64,000 nucleotides of DNA, from positions 1,665,001 to 1,729,000 of the forward strand of contig NZ_CP029985.1 in the NCBI RefSeq assembly GCF_003355005.1, in the 5' to 3' direction. Origin of the DNA: Sphingomonas sp. FARSPH (GTDB lineage Bacteria > Pseudomonadota > Alphaproteobacteria > Sphingomonadales > Sphingomonadaceae). The notes beneath the pieces are model-generated. The model searched no databases. It was not told the DNA's origin and saw nothing but the letters and a program-made list of their open reading frames with translations. Made by a program: the position numbers and the translations under genes. Positions within the stretch are counted from its first letter, which is position 1. Every line of letters starts with the position of its first letter. This document shows, piece by piece, positions 36,776 to 44,533 of the stretch.

Positions 36776-38593
36776 CTACCGCACCCCCGCCACCCAGGCA
36801 TCGACCTGCTCCTCGAGCACGCCGAGCGGCAGGGCGCCGTTCGCCAGCACCACCTCGTGGAAATCGGGCAGCTGGAATTTCGCCCCCAAGGCGCTCTCCG
36901 CCTTGCGCCGCAGGCCCGCGATACGCAACTGGCCGACCATGTAGCTCGTCGCCTGCCCGGGATTGTTAATGTAGCGGTCGACCTCCTTCGTGACGTCGCG
37001 CTGCGACAGCGGAGCGTTCTCCGTAAAATAGGCGATCGCCTTGTCGCGGCTCCAGCGCTTGGCGTGCATCCCCGTGTCGAGGACGAGGCGGCAGGCGCGC
37101 CACACCTGCAGCGACAGCATGCCGAGTTCGGCATAGGGATCGGTATAGGCCCCCATCTCTTTAGCCAGCCGCTCCGAATAGAGGCCCCAGCCTTCGGTAT
37201 AGGCGCCGTAATAGCCGAAGCGGCGGAACTTGGGCAAAGTCCCCAGTTCCTGCGCGCGCGCGATCTGGAAATGGTGGCCGGGCGCGCCCTCGTGGTGGGC
37301 GATGCCCTCCACCTGCGGCTTCTGCACCTGGGTCATGTCGGCGAGGTTGACGTAGAAGATGCCCGGCCGCGACCCGTCCGGGGCGGGCGGGTTGTAGAAG
37401 GCGACCGACGCCGTCTCCTGCCGCCACGGCTCGACGCTGCGCACCTCCAGCGCCGCTTTGGGCAGCCGGCGGAAGAAGCGCGGCGCGGCGGCCATCGTCT
37501 GCGCGATCGCGGCGCGCGCGTCCGCCAGATATTGCTGCCGGCCCGCGTCGGTATTGGGATATTTGAACTTGGGGTCGGTGCGCAGGTCCGTGAACAGCTG
37601 CTGCAACGTGCCGGTATAGCCGATGCGCGTCATCACGCCCTTCATCTCGGCATGGATCGCCGCGACCTGCGCAAGGCCGAGCTGGTGGATCTGCTCCGCG
37701 GTCAGGTCCGTCGTCGTGTAATAAGCGAGGCGCGCCTGATAATAAGCGTCGCCGCCGGGCAGGCTCCATGCGCCGTCATTGCCCTTCGCCTGCGGCTCGA
37801 TCGCGTCGAGCGCGGCGAACAGGATGTCGAAGCCCTGGCGGAACGGCCCCGTCAGCGCGGCGGTCGCGTCGGCGATCAGCTGCGCCTTGGTCGCGGCCGG
37901 GGCGGAAAGCTTGCCAACTTTCGCCTTGAAGTCGGCGAGCAACGTGCTGTCGGCGCCGCTGTCGAACGGTGCGCCGGTGATGACCTTGCGCGCATCGCCG
38001 CGCGCGGGGGCGAACACCATCTTGGGCGGAACGATGCCCTTGGCGGCCTGCGCGCGGATCCGGTCGGCGACCTCCTGCATCACGCGGCGGCTGTCCCGCA
38101 GCCGGGCGACATAGGCCTTGGCGTCCGCGACGCTCTCGACGCGATGCTGGTTGATGAGGAAGACGGGGATGTCGCCCGCCGGGCTGCCGTTGGTCGACAC
38201 GGGAAACGCATAGTCGCGATAGCGCGCCTGCCGGGCATCTGTGGCGACCTGCTCCTCGAACAGGCGATAGCTCAGCCGCCCCTGCGGCCCCAGCCGTTCG
38301 GGGCGGAAGCGGCGCTTCATCTCGGCAAGCTGGCTCTGTTCGAGCGCCAGGCTGCGCCGCGCGGCGGCATCGGTGTAATCGTCGAGCCTGTCGTAGTTGG
38401 TCTTGAGGCCGAGGCTCGTCTGCGTTTCCGGGCTGAGCGCGGTCTGCGCATCGAAGGCCGCGTCGAGAAAGGCGAGCAGCGCGGCATCGTCGGGGCCGGC
38501 CGTCGCCTCGGCCCATACCGGCGCAGGCACCAGCGCCGTCGCCGCGGCACCCGCCATCATCGCCATGTAGCCGCGCCTGTCGATCCGCATCAT
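36776..38593 (-). CDS. DUF885-family secreted putative metallopeptidase
   Basis: A 605-residue protein. The N-terminus MMRIDRRGYMAMMAGAAATALVPAPVWA is a signal peptide with an RR pair, possibly Tat-type. The body belongs to DUF885, alpha-helical and related to gluzincins. The family zinc motif is IAHHEGAPGHHFQ, with a third ligand in AYTEGWGLYSERL. Activity in the family is likely peptidase or carboxypeptidase, unproven here. Start ATG 38593 follows GGGAGAGCGGAC; ATG 38590 is equally possible. It is divergent from phaC with a 161-base gap and is monocistronic. Confidence 0.85.
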   Translation of the reverse strand: MMRIDRRGYMAMMAGAAATALVPAPVWAEATAGPDDAALLAFLDAAFDAQTALSPETQTSLGLKTNYDRLDDYTDAAARRSLALEQSQLAEMKRRFRPERLGPQGRLSYRLFEEQVATDARQARYRDYAFPVSTNGSPAGDIPVFLINQHRVESVADAKAYVARLRDSRRVMQEVADRIRAQAAKGIVPPKMVFAPARGDARKVITGAPFDSGADSTLLADFKAKVGKLSAPAATKAQLIADATAALTGPFRQGFDILFAALDAIEPQAKGNDGAWSLPGGDAYYQARLAYYTTTDLTAEQIHQLGLAQVAAIHAEMKGVMTRIGYTGTLQQLFTDLRTDPKFKYPNTDAGRQQYLADARAAIAQTMAAAPRFFRRLPKAALEVRSVEPWRQETASVAFYNPPAPDGSRPGIFYVNLADMTQVQKPQVEGIAHHEGAPGHHFQIARAQELGTLPKFRRFGYYGAYTEGWGLYSERLAKEMGAYTDPYAELGMLSLQVWRACRLVLDTGMHAKRWSRDKAIAYFTENAPLSQRDVTKEVDRYINNPGQATSYMVGQLRIAGLRRKAESALGAKFQLPDFHEVVLANGALPLGVLEEQVDAWVAGVR

Positions 38594-38754
38594 GTCCGCT
38601 CTCCCGCTGAAGTGTCGGCGAGCTAGGCCGGTTCGCAAGGCGGGGGCAAGTCCTGAAAATTCCTCCCCGCTTCCCCGCAAAAGCAGGGAAGGATTGGCGA
38701 TGGCGGTTCCCCGTCCCCCCCGAACCCGCTATGTCTGCGGGCGGAGAGGTAGCC

Positions 38755-40491
38755 ATGGCCGACGCAGAGCCGACGTTTTCGAAGACGCCCGATCTCGCCG
38801 AGCTGCAGCACTGGACCTGGGTGATGGGCCGTGCGCAGCAGATGATGATGGAGCAGGGGCTCGACTGGTTCGACGCTGCGCGCTTGCCCGACGTCGCCGA
38901 CACGCCCGCCGCGGCGCAGGTGCGCGATTTCTGGCACGACAGCCTGATCCTTTGGCAACGCTTCCTCGACCCCGCCGCCGCGCCGCCCGCACCGCCCGCA
39001 CCGCCCGCGTCGGAGGGCGATGCCCGCGACAAGCGCTTCAAGGACCCGGCGTGGCGCGAGGATCCCTATTTCGACTGGGTCCGGCGCAGCTACAATCTGA
39101 TCGCCGACCACATGCTGCGCGGCGTCGACCGGCTGGACGGGCTGGAGGAGAAGCAGAAGGAGCAGCTGCGCTTTGCGGCGAAGGGTTTCGTCGATGCGAT
39201 GAGCCCGTCGAACTTTCCCGCCACCAATCCGGAAGTCGTGCAAAAGACGATCGAAACCAAGGGGCAGAACCTGCTCGACGGATTGCAGCACATGCTCGCC
39301 GATCTGGGGCGCGGCCAGATGACGCACAGCCCGGCCGAAGCGTTCGAGGTCGGGCGGGACCTGGCGACGACGCCGGGCAAGGTGGTCAAGCGCACGCCGC
39401 TCTACGAACTGATCCAATATGCGCCGACCACCGAGAGCGTGCTGGCGACGCCGCTGGTCATCTTCCCGCCGTGGATCAACCGTTTTTACATCCTCGACCT
39501 GACGCCGGAAAAAAGCTTCATCCGCTGGGCAGTGGACCAGGGCATCACCGTGTTCATGGTGTCGTGGAAATCAGCGGACGCATCGATGAAGGACGTGATC
39601 TGGGACGATTACGTCGGGGCGCAGATCGACGCGATCGATACCGTGCGCGGCCTGCTGTCCGTGCCCGCGGTGCATACGGTCGGCTATTGCGTCGCGGGGA
39701 CGACGCTGGCCGCGACGCTCGCGCTGCTGTCGGCGTGCGGGGCGGCGGACAAGGTCGCATCGGCGACCTTCCTGACCGCGCAGGTCGATTTCGCCGCGGC
39801 GGGCGACCTGACGCACTTCGTCGATGACGAGCAGCTTGCGCTGATCGGCGCGCTGTCGCCGCAGGGGTTCCTCGACGGGCGCTATCTCGCGGCGACGTTC
39901 AACCTGCTGCGCGGGCGCGACCTGATCTGGAGCTACGTCACCAGCAACTATCTGCTGGGCAAGGATCACATGCCCTTCGACCTGCTGCACTGGAACGGCG
40001 ACGTCACCAACCTGCCGGCGAAATGGCATCTGTCGTATCTGACCGATCTCTACCGCGACAATCTGCTGGTGAAGCCGGGTGCGCTGTCGATCGCGGGGGT
40101 GCCGCTCGACCTGACGAAGGTGGCGACGCCCGCCTATGTCCAGGCGGGGCGCGAGGATCATATCGCGCCGCCCGAAAGCGTGTGGAAGATCACGCGGCTG
40201 TTCACCGGCCCTTTGCGGTTCGTGCTTGCGGGGTCGGGTCATATCGCCGGCGTCGTCAACCCGCCGGCGGCGGGCAAGTATCAATATTGGACCAACGACG
40301 CGCCCGCCGAATCGCTGGAGGCTTTCGTCGCAGGCGCCCGCGAAACGCGCGGCAGCTGGTGGCCTGACTGGGCGGCATGGTTGCGGGAACGCGATGGCGA
40401 AACCGTCGCGGCGACCGGCGCGCGGATCCCGGGCGAGGGGGCGCTGCCCGCGCTGGCGGAGGCGCCGGGCGCGTACGTCCGTACGCGGTGA
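38755..40491 (+). CDS. phaC: Class I polyhydroxyalkanoate synthase
   Basis: PhaC polymerises (R)-3-hydroxyacyl-CoA into PHA at granule surfaces. The 578-residue product has the N-terminal region, an Ala/Pro-rich insert (about residues 76-90) and an alpha/beta-hydrolase domain with the lipase-like box GYCVAGT (catalytic Cys312), Asp468 (AGREDHIAP) and His496 (GSGHIAGV). Phasin is encoded 112 bases downstream. The ATG at 38755 follows GGAGAGGTAGCC; the ATG at 38731 lacks a good site. phaA and phaB are not adjacent, but phaB is at 54996. Confidence 0.96.
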   Translation: MADAEPTFSKTPDLAELQHWTWVMGRAQQMMMEQGLDWFDAARLPDVADTPAAAQVRDFWHDSLILWQRFLDPAAAPPAPPAPPASEGDARDKRFKDPAWREDPYFDWVRRSYNLIADHMLRGVDRLDGLEEKQKEQLRFAAKGFVDAMSPSNFPATNPEVVQKTIETKGQNLLDGLQHMLADLGRGQMTHSPAEAFEVGRDLATTPGKVVKRTPLYELIQYAPTTESVLATPLVIFPPWINRFYILDLTPEKSFIRWAVDQGITVFMVSWKSADASMKDVIWDDYVGAQIDAIDTVRGLLSVPAVHTVGYCVAGTTLAATLALLSACGAADKVASATFLTAQVDFAAAGDLTHFVDDEQLALIGALSPQGFLDGRYLAATFNLLRGRDLIWSYVTSNYLLGKDHMPFDLLHWNGDVTNLPAKWHLSYLTDLYRDNLLVKPGALSIAGVPLDLTKVATPAYVQAGREDHIAPPESVWKITRLFTGPLRFVLAGSGHIAGVVNPPAAGKYQYWTNDAPAESLEAFVAGARETRGSWWPDWAAWLRERDGETVAATGARIPGEGALPALAEAPGAYVRTR

Positions 40492-40544
40492 CATTCATGG
40501 GAACGGTCACATCCCGACGATGATGGTGCGGCGCACAAAAAGCC

Positions 40545-40573
40545 TTGAAACGTAGCGTTAAACGGCTTATTGT
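40545..40573 (+). promoter_or_regulatory. Probable promoter of the phasin gene
   Basis: TTGAAA (40545-40550) and TATTGT (40568-40573) are 17 bases apart, five and four matches to the sigma-70 consensus. Transcription would begin near 40580, 24 bases before the phasin start codon. This suggests that phasin has its own promoter besides any read-through from phaC. Confidence 0.5.
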
Positions 40574-40581
40574 GCATTGCA
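40573..40581. promoter_or_regulatory. Palindrome over the phasin start point, candidate PhaR operator
   Basis: TGCATTGCA is an inverted repeat (TGCA-T-TGCA) followed by GCA, sitting between the -10 hexamer and the ribosome site. PhaR repressors of Paracoccus and Rhodobacter bind TGC/GCA-rich sites before phasin genes and respond to PHA. The match and position fit that model; no phaR gene is in the window. Confidence 0.4.
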
Positions 40582-40603
40582 GCAAAAACGTTGGAGCAGG
40601 ACG

Positions 40604-41269
40604 ATGGCCCAGCCGACCAAGCCGGTCCGCAAGGCGACGAAGCCGCCGGTCGCACCGGCCGCGGCTCCTGTCGCGCATGCGAAGACCGCCGTTCCCGTGA
40701 AATCCGAACCGACCGGTTCCAAGCCGGCACCGCGCGCGGCCCCGAGCCCCGCGCCGCAACCCCCCGCCGCGGCGCCCGTCGCGCCGCCGGCCCCCGCAGC
40801 AAAGGAAGTGACCATGGACACGATCGATACCGCAAAGACCGCCGCCGAGAACGCCACCGCCAAGGCGCAGACCTTCGTGAACGAGGCCGGCGACCGTGCG
40901 AAGGGCGCGTTGGAAAAGGGCCGGAAGTTGATGGAAGACGCCGCGGACTTCGGCCGCGGCAATGTCGAGGCGCTGGTCGAATCGTCGCGCATCGCGGCAC
41001 GCGGCCTGGAAGCGCTGAGCCACGACGGCGTCGCCTATGCCAAGAAGGCGTTCGAGGAAGCGACCGCCACCGCCAAGCAGATGGCCAGCGTCAAGTCGCC
41101 GACCGAGCTGCTGAAGCTGCAGGCCGATTACGCGCGTAACGCGTTCGACGCGCTGGTCGCGGAGAGCTCGGCTCGCGCCGAGACCATGCTGAAGCTGGCG
41201 GGCGAGGTCGCCCAGCCGATCTCGAACCGCGTCGCGCTCGCCGCCGAGAAGATGAAGGTCAGCGCGTAA
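40604..41269 (+). CDS. Phasin (PHA granule-associated protein)
   Basis: A 221-residue granule-coat protein. The first 70 residues are Lys/Pro/Ala-rich and disordered (KPVRKATKPPVAPAAAPVAH ...). The phasin_2-like amphipathic helical domain follows (about 71-221), with segments ALVESSRIAARGLEALS, AYAKKAFEEATATAKQM and LLKLQADYARNAFDALVAESSARAE. The tail resembles the histone-like region of pseudomonad PhaF and may contact DNA, an inference. A strong second start, ATG 40814 after AAAGGAAGTGACC, would give a 151-residue form without the tail. It is followed by a terminator. Confidence 0.92.
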   Translation: MAQPTKPVRKATKPPVAPAAAPVAHAKTAVPVKSEPTGSKPAPRAAPSPAPQPPAAAPVAPPAPAAKEVTMDTIDTAKTAAENATAKAQTFVNEAGDRAKGALEKGRKLMEDAADFGRGNVEALVESSRIAARGLEALSHDGVAYAKKAFEEATATAKQMASVKSPTELLKLQADYARNAFDALVAESSARAETMLKLAGEVAQPISNRVALAAEKMKVSA

Positions 41270-41302
41270 CCTATGCACTGATCCCCGATAATGGGACGAA
41301 CG

Positions 41303-41333
41303 GGGCGGCCGCAGCGATGCGGCCGCCCTTTTT
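41303..41333 (+). terminator. Rho-independent terminator of the phasin gene
   Basis: An 11-base perfect stem GGGCGGCCGCA / TGCGGCCGCCC with loop GCGA is followed by five Ts (41329-41333). It lies 33 bases after the phasin stop and 55 bases before the clpS start, separating the two transcripts. Confidence 0.93.
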
Positions 41334-41388
41334 GCGAGGCGAGGGCCTTGCCCCCACGCCCTCGCATGCCATATTTCGGCGTCTCACC

Positions 41389-41739
41389 ATGACAATCGCA
41401 CCGATCCACATGGCCGACCGCCGCGACGATGGGCAGGATGACGGGACCGGCACCGGCCTCGCCACCAAGACGCGTACGCGAACGAAGCAGCCGACGCCGT
41501 ACCGCGTGCTGATGCTCAACGACGATTACACGCCGATGGAGTTCGTCGTGCTGTGCCTGCAACGCTTCTTTCGCATGAACATGGAAGAAGCGACTCGCGT
41601 GATGCTGCACGTCCACCAGAAGGGCGTCGGCGTCTGCGGCGTCTTTTCCTACGAGGTGGCGGAAACGAAGGTCGGGCAGGTCATCGACTTCGCGCGCCAG
41701 AACCAGCATCCGCTGCAATGCACGCTCGAAAAGGCGTGA
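41389..41739 (+). CDS. clpS: ATP-dependent Clp protease adaptor ClpS
   Basis: ClpS binds N-degron substrates and delivers them to ClpAP. The 116-residue product has a disordered N-terminus and the core PYRVLMLNDDYTPMEFVVLCLQRFF (NDD-x-TPMEFV signature), HVHQKGVGVCGVFSYEVAETK and a C-terminal helix. Start ATG 41389 was chosen over ATG 41410 (109 residues); neither has a strong Shine-Dalgarno. clpA is not adjacent, so the partner must be elsewhere. It lies just after the phasin terminator and needs its own promoter. Confidence 0.94.
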   Translation: MTIAPIHMADRRDDGQDDGTGTGLATKTRTRTKQPTPYRVLMLNDDYTPMEFVVLCLQRFFRMNMEEATRVMLHVHQKGVGVCGVFSYEVAETKVGQVIDFARQNQHPLQCTLEKA

Positions 41740-41811
41740 GCAGGCGAACGCTCGCCGAGCCGCTCAGCTTGCCCCCGGCCTAGTCCCAGATTCGCACTGA
41801 GCCCGCGTGCG

Positions 41812-42543
41812 TCACCGTCCCGCGGGCAACCACGCCAGATCGATACCCGCGCCGCGCTCGACGTGGTTCGCCGCGCGCATCAGGCCGGCTTCGTCGAGGA
41901 AGGTGAAGCGCCCGCCCTCGCGCGCGATCAGCCCCTCGTCCTCCAGCTGTCGCAGCATGCGGTTGACGTGCACCGCGGTCAGCCCGGTGGCATCGCCCAC
42001 CTCCTCCTGCGTCAGCCCGAGCACGAACGTCGCCTCGTCGCGCGCACGGCCGGCATGAAGGCGGTTGCGGATCTCGATCAGCAGCGCGGCGACGCGCGCC
42101 TTCGCTGATGTGCGGCCAAGCCCCGCCAGCCGGTCGGTCAGCGCGACCCGCTCCATCTGGTCGAGCGCCAGGAACATCGCGGCCAGCCGCGGATGGTCCG
42201 CGATCAACGCTGCGAGCAGGCTGCGCTCGACCGGCGCGACCGCGCATTCGGTCAGCGCCATCGCGGTTTCGGTCGCGCCGCGATAGATCAGCCCCGACAT
42301 CGCCACCATGTCGCCAGGGAACAGGAAGCGCAGGATCTGGCGGCTGCCGTCGGGCAGGATGACATAACTCATCATCGTGCCGCGCTTGATGACGAACAGC
42401 TCGGTCAGCCGGTCGTTCTCGCGCACCAGCACCGCCCCGCGGCGCAAATGCCGCTCGCGTTGCTCAAGGGAATCCAGCACCGCCGTTTCCGTTGCCGACA
42501 GGTCGATGAGTTCGCCGATACGAGCGGCGAGGCAATTGGCCAC
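41812..42543 (-). CDS. Crp/Fnr-family transcriptional regulator
   Basis: A 243-residue regulator with an N-terminal cyclic-nucleotide-type sensor barrel (LRRGAVLVRENDRLTELFVIKRGTMMSYVILPDGSRQILRFLFPGDMVAMSG) and a C-terminal winged helix (GLTQEEVGDATGLTAVHVNRMLRQLEDEGLI). It lacks the FNR cysteine cluster. In the recognition helix the FNR Glu-x-x-Ser-Arg becomes Val-x-x-Asn-Arg, so the DNA target may differ from a standard FNR box. The start is uncertain: GTG 42543 is preferred, with a GGGGG ten bases upstream; TTG 42585 would add 14 residues. It is divergent from murA. Confidence 0.87.
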   Translation of the reverse strand: MANCLAARIGELIDLSATETAVLDSLEQRERHLRRGAVLVRENDRLTELFVIKRGTMMSYVILPDGSRQILRFLFPGDMVAMSGLIYRGATETAMALTECAVAPVERSLLAALIADHPRLAAMFLALDQMERVALTDRLAGLGRTSAKARVAALLIEIRNRLHAGRARDEATFVLGLTQEEVGDATGLTAVHVNRMLRQLEDEGLIAREGGRFTFLDEAGLMRAANHVERGAGIDLAWLPAGR

Positions 42544-42603
42544 GCGGTTGAAACCCCCGAAAATGCTGTGCGCGGCACAAAGCAAAGCGGCAGGCTTGCT
42601 GCA

Positions 42604-42617
42604 TTAAAATCGATCAA
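42604..42617. promoter_or_regulatory. FNR/FixK-like half-perfect palindrome
   Basis: On the minus strand this reads TTGATCGATTTTAA; the left half TTGAT is perfect and the right half (TTTAA for ATCAA) matches three of five. It lies between the divergent Crp/Fnr gene and murA, 61 bases upstream of the preferred regulator start. Auto-regulation is a reasonable inference but unproven. Confidence 0.3.
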
Positions 42618-42673
42618 GACGTGGTTATGGCGGACCATTGCCGATCCCGGGATATGCTCCTAGACGCTGGGCG

Positions 42674-43972
42674 ATGGACCGTATCCTGATCCGCGGCGGC
42701 CATCGCCTGTCCGGCCGCCTGCCCATTTCCGGCGCGAAGAACGCCGCCCTGACGCTGATGCCGTGTGCGCTGCTGACCGACGAGCCGGTGACACTGCGCA
42801 ACCTGCCGCGGCTCGCCGACGTCGACGGCTTCGGTCATCTGCTCAACCAGCTTGGCGCGTCGACCGCGATCCAGGGCACCCGGCCGGAGGATTTCGGCCG
42901 GGTGATGACGATCCGGGCGGGGCAGCTGACCTCGACCGAGGCGCCCTACGACATCGTGCGCAAGATGCGCGCGTCGATCCTGGTACTGGGGCCCGTGCTG
43001 GCGCGCGCGGGCGAGGCGCGCGTGTCGCTGCCCGGCGGCTGCGCGATCGGCAACCGCCCGATCGACCTCCACCTGAAGGCGCTGGAGGCGATCGGTGCCG
43101 AGCTGGAGATGGCGGCGGGCTACGTCACGGCGCGGGCGCCCAGGATCAACGGAACGCGCGGGCGGCTGTCCGGGGGGCGCTATCGCTTCCCCGTCGTCTC
43201 GGTCGGCGCGACCGAGAACGTGCTGATGGCGGCGGCAACGGCGCAGGGGCCCAGCGTCATCGAAAATGCCGCGCGCGAGCCCGAGATCGTCGACCTGTGC
43301 AACCTGCTGGTCGCCATGGGCGCGCGGATCGAGGGCATCGGCACCGAGACGCTGGAGATCGAGGGCGTCGATCGCCTGCACGGCGCGACCTATGCGGTGA
43401 TGCCCGACCGGATCGAGGCGGGCAGCTATGCCTGCGCCGCGGCGATCACCGGCGGCGAACTGGAACTGGTCGGCGCGCGCGCCGCGGATATGCGGGCGAC
43501 GATCGACGCGCTGCGTGAGGCGGGCGTCGCCGTCACCGAGACGCGCGACGGGGTGAAGGTCGCGGCCGACGCGCCGCTCGGCCCGGTGACGCTGTCGACC
43601 GCGCCCTTCCCGGGCTTCGCGACCGACATGCAGGCGCAGTTCATGGCGATGCTGACGCAGGCGGACGGCGCCAGCGTCTTGACCGAGACGATCTTCGAGA
43701 ACCGCTACATGCACGTGCCCGAACTCGCGCGGATGGGCGCGGACATCCAGGTCCACGGCCGCACCGCGGTGGTGAAGGGCAGAAGCGCGCTCGTCGGCGC
43801 GCCGGTGATGGCGACCGACCTGCGCGCGTCGATGAGCCTGATCCTCGCCGGCCTCGTCGCGGAGGGCGAGACGGCGGTGGCCCGCGTCTATCACCTCGAT
43901 CGCGGGTATGAGCGGCTGGAGGAAAAGTTGTCGGCGGTCGGCGCCGATATCGAACGCGTCAGCGACGGCTGA
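42674..43972 (+). CDS. murA: UDP-N-acetylglucosamine 1-carboxyvinyltransferase
   Basis: MurA transfers enolpyruvate from PEP to UDP-GlcNAc, the first committed step of peptidoglycan synthesis, in the cytoplasm. The 432-residue protein (typically about 420-430) shows SGAKNAALTLMPCALLTDEP (residues about 15-35), RKMRAS, the loop PGGCAIGNRPIDLHL with the PEP-attacking Cys123 (fosfomycin target), the segment TDMQAQFMAML and the ending GYERLEEKL. Cys, not Asp, means that fosfomycin should bind. The ATG at 42674 starts MDRILIRGG. A hairpin follows the stop. Confidence 0.97.
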   Translation: MDRILIRGGHRLSGRLPISGAKNAALTLMPCALLTDEPVTLRNLPRLADVDGFGHLLNQLGASTAIQGTRPEDFGRVMTIRAGQLTSTEAPYDIVRKMRASILVLGPVLARAGEARVSLPGGCAIGNRPIDLHLKALEAIGAELEMAAGYVTARAPRINGTRGRLSGGRYRFPVVSVGATENVLMAAATAQGPSVIENAAREPEIVDLCNLLVAMGARIEGIGTETLEIEGVDRLHGATYAVMPDRIEAGSYACAAAITGGELELVGARAADMRATIDALREAGVAVTETRDGVKVAADAPLGPVTLSTAPFPGFATDMQAQFMAMLTQADGASVLTETIFENRYMHVPELARMGADIQVHGRTAVVKGRSALVGAPVMATDLRASMSLILAGLVAEGETAVARVYHLDRGYERLEEKLSAVGADIERVSDG

Positions 43973-43979
43973 TCCCGAG

Positions 43980-44001
43980 CCTTCCCGTCGTGACGGGAAG
44001 G
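43980..44001. terminator. Perfect hairpin between convergent murA and phosphoribosyltransferase genes
   Basis: CCTTCCCGTC (43980-43989) pairs exactly with GACGGGAAGG (43992-44001) across a GT loop. It lies seven bases after the murA stop and four bases before the stop of the gene on the other strand. No U-tract follows, so it may act as a bidirectional or Rho-assisted terminator. Confidence 0.6.
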
Positions 44002-44005
44002 CGGG

Positions 44006-44524
44006 TCAGGCGATGCGGTCCGGCACCTCGGCCGCATCGTGCGCGATCGCGTCCTCGGATGCGACCGCTTCCCAGGGGAAGACGAACCAGTCCTTGGTGA
44101 CGCGCCGGTCGATCGTGCGCGCGCGATAGTCGACGCGCACCGTCGACACCGCATTGTCGATCAGCGTCGCGAAACGCACGTTTGCCGCGGGCGCGCCCGC
44201 CTCGGCCAGCGTCGCGCGCAGCCCGGCGATCGTGCGGCCGGAATCGTTGATGTCGTCAACGAACAACAGCCGCCGGCCCGCCGCCGCCCACCCCGCGACG
44301 CGGACGAGCACCGTATCGACCAGCCCGTCGATCCCGCTCGACTGATCGCACGACACCGTCGGCACCCCGATCGCGTGGCTGAGGTAGACCGCCGGCACCA
44401 GCCCGCCCCGGCCGATGCCGACGATATGGTCCGGCCGCCATTCCGCATCGCCCGCGACCGCCGCGGCCAGCGTGCGGACGTCGGCGACGAAATCATCGTG
44501 CGGGATGACGGTGAACACAGGCAT
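44006..44524 (-). CDS. Phosphoribosyltransferase-domain protein (xanthine-type)
   Basis: A 172-residue type I phosphoribosyltransferase. The PRPP-binding loop is LLFVDDINDSGRTIAGL (about residues 86-102), preceded by VGIGRGGLVPAVYLSHAIGVP as in xanthine-guanine enzymes such as Gpt, and the C-terminus carries KDWFVFPWE. It probably salvages a purine base in the cytoplasm. The exact base is not readable, so no symbol is given. It is the last gene of the minus-strand lgt run, nine bases after the cystathionine gamma-synthase-like gene. Confidence 0.88.
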   Translation of the reverse strand: MPVFTVIPHDDFVADVRTLAAAVAGDAEWRPDHIVGIGRGGLVPAVYLSHAIGVPTVSCDQSSGIDGLVDTVLVRVAGWAAAGRRLLFVDDINDSGRTIAGLRATLAEAGAPAANVRFATLIDNAVSTVRVDYRARTIDRRVTKDWFVFPWEAVASEDAIAHDAAEVPDRIA

Positions 44525-44533
44525 GCGGGCTCC

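Noticed and set aside
35477..38626. A 1049-codon plus-strand frame
   Set aside because: It is antisense to the aminotransferase and DUF885 genes, which have clear motifs. The frame is rich in Arg and reflects GC content.
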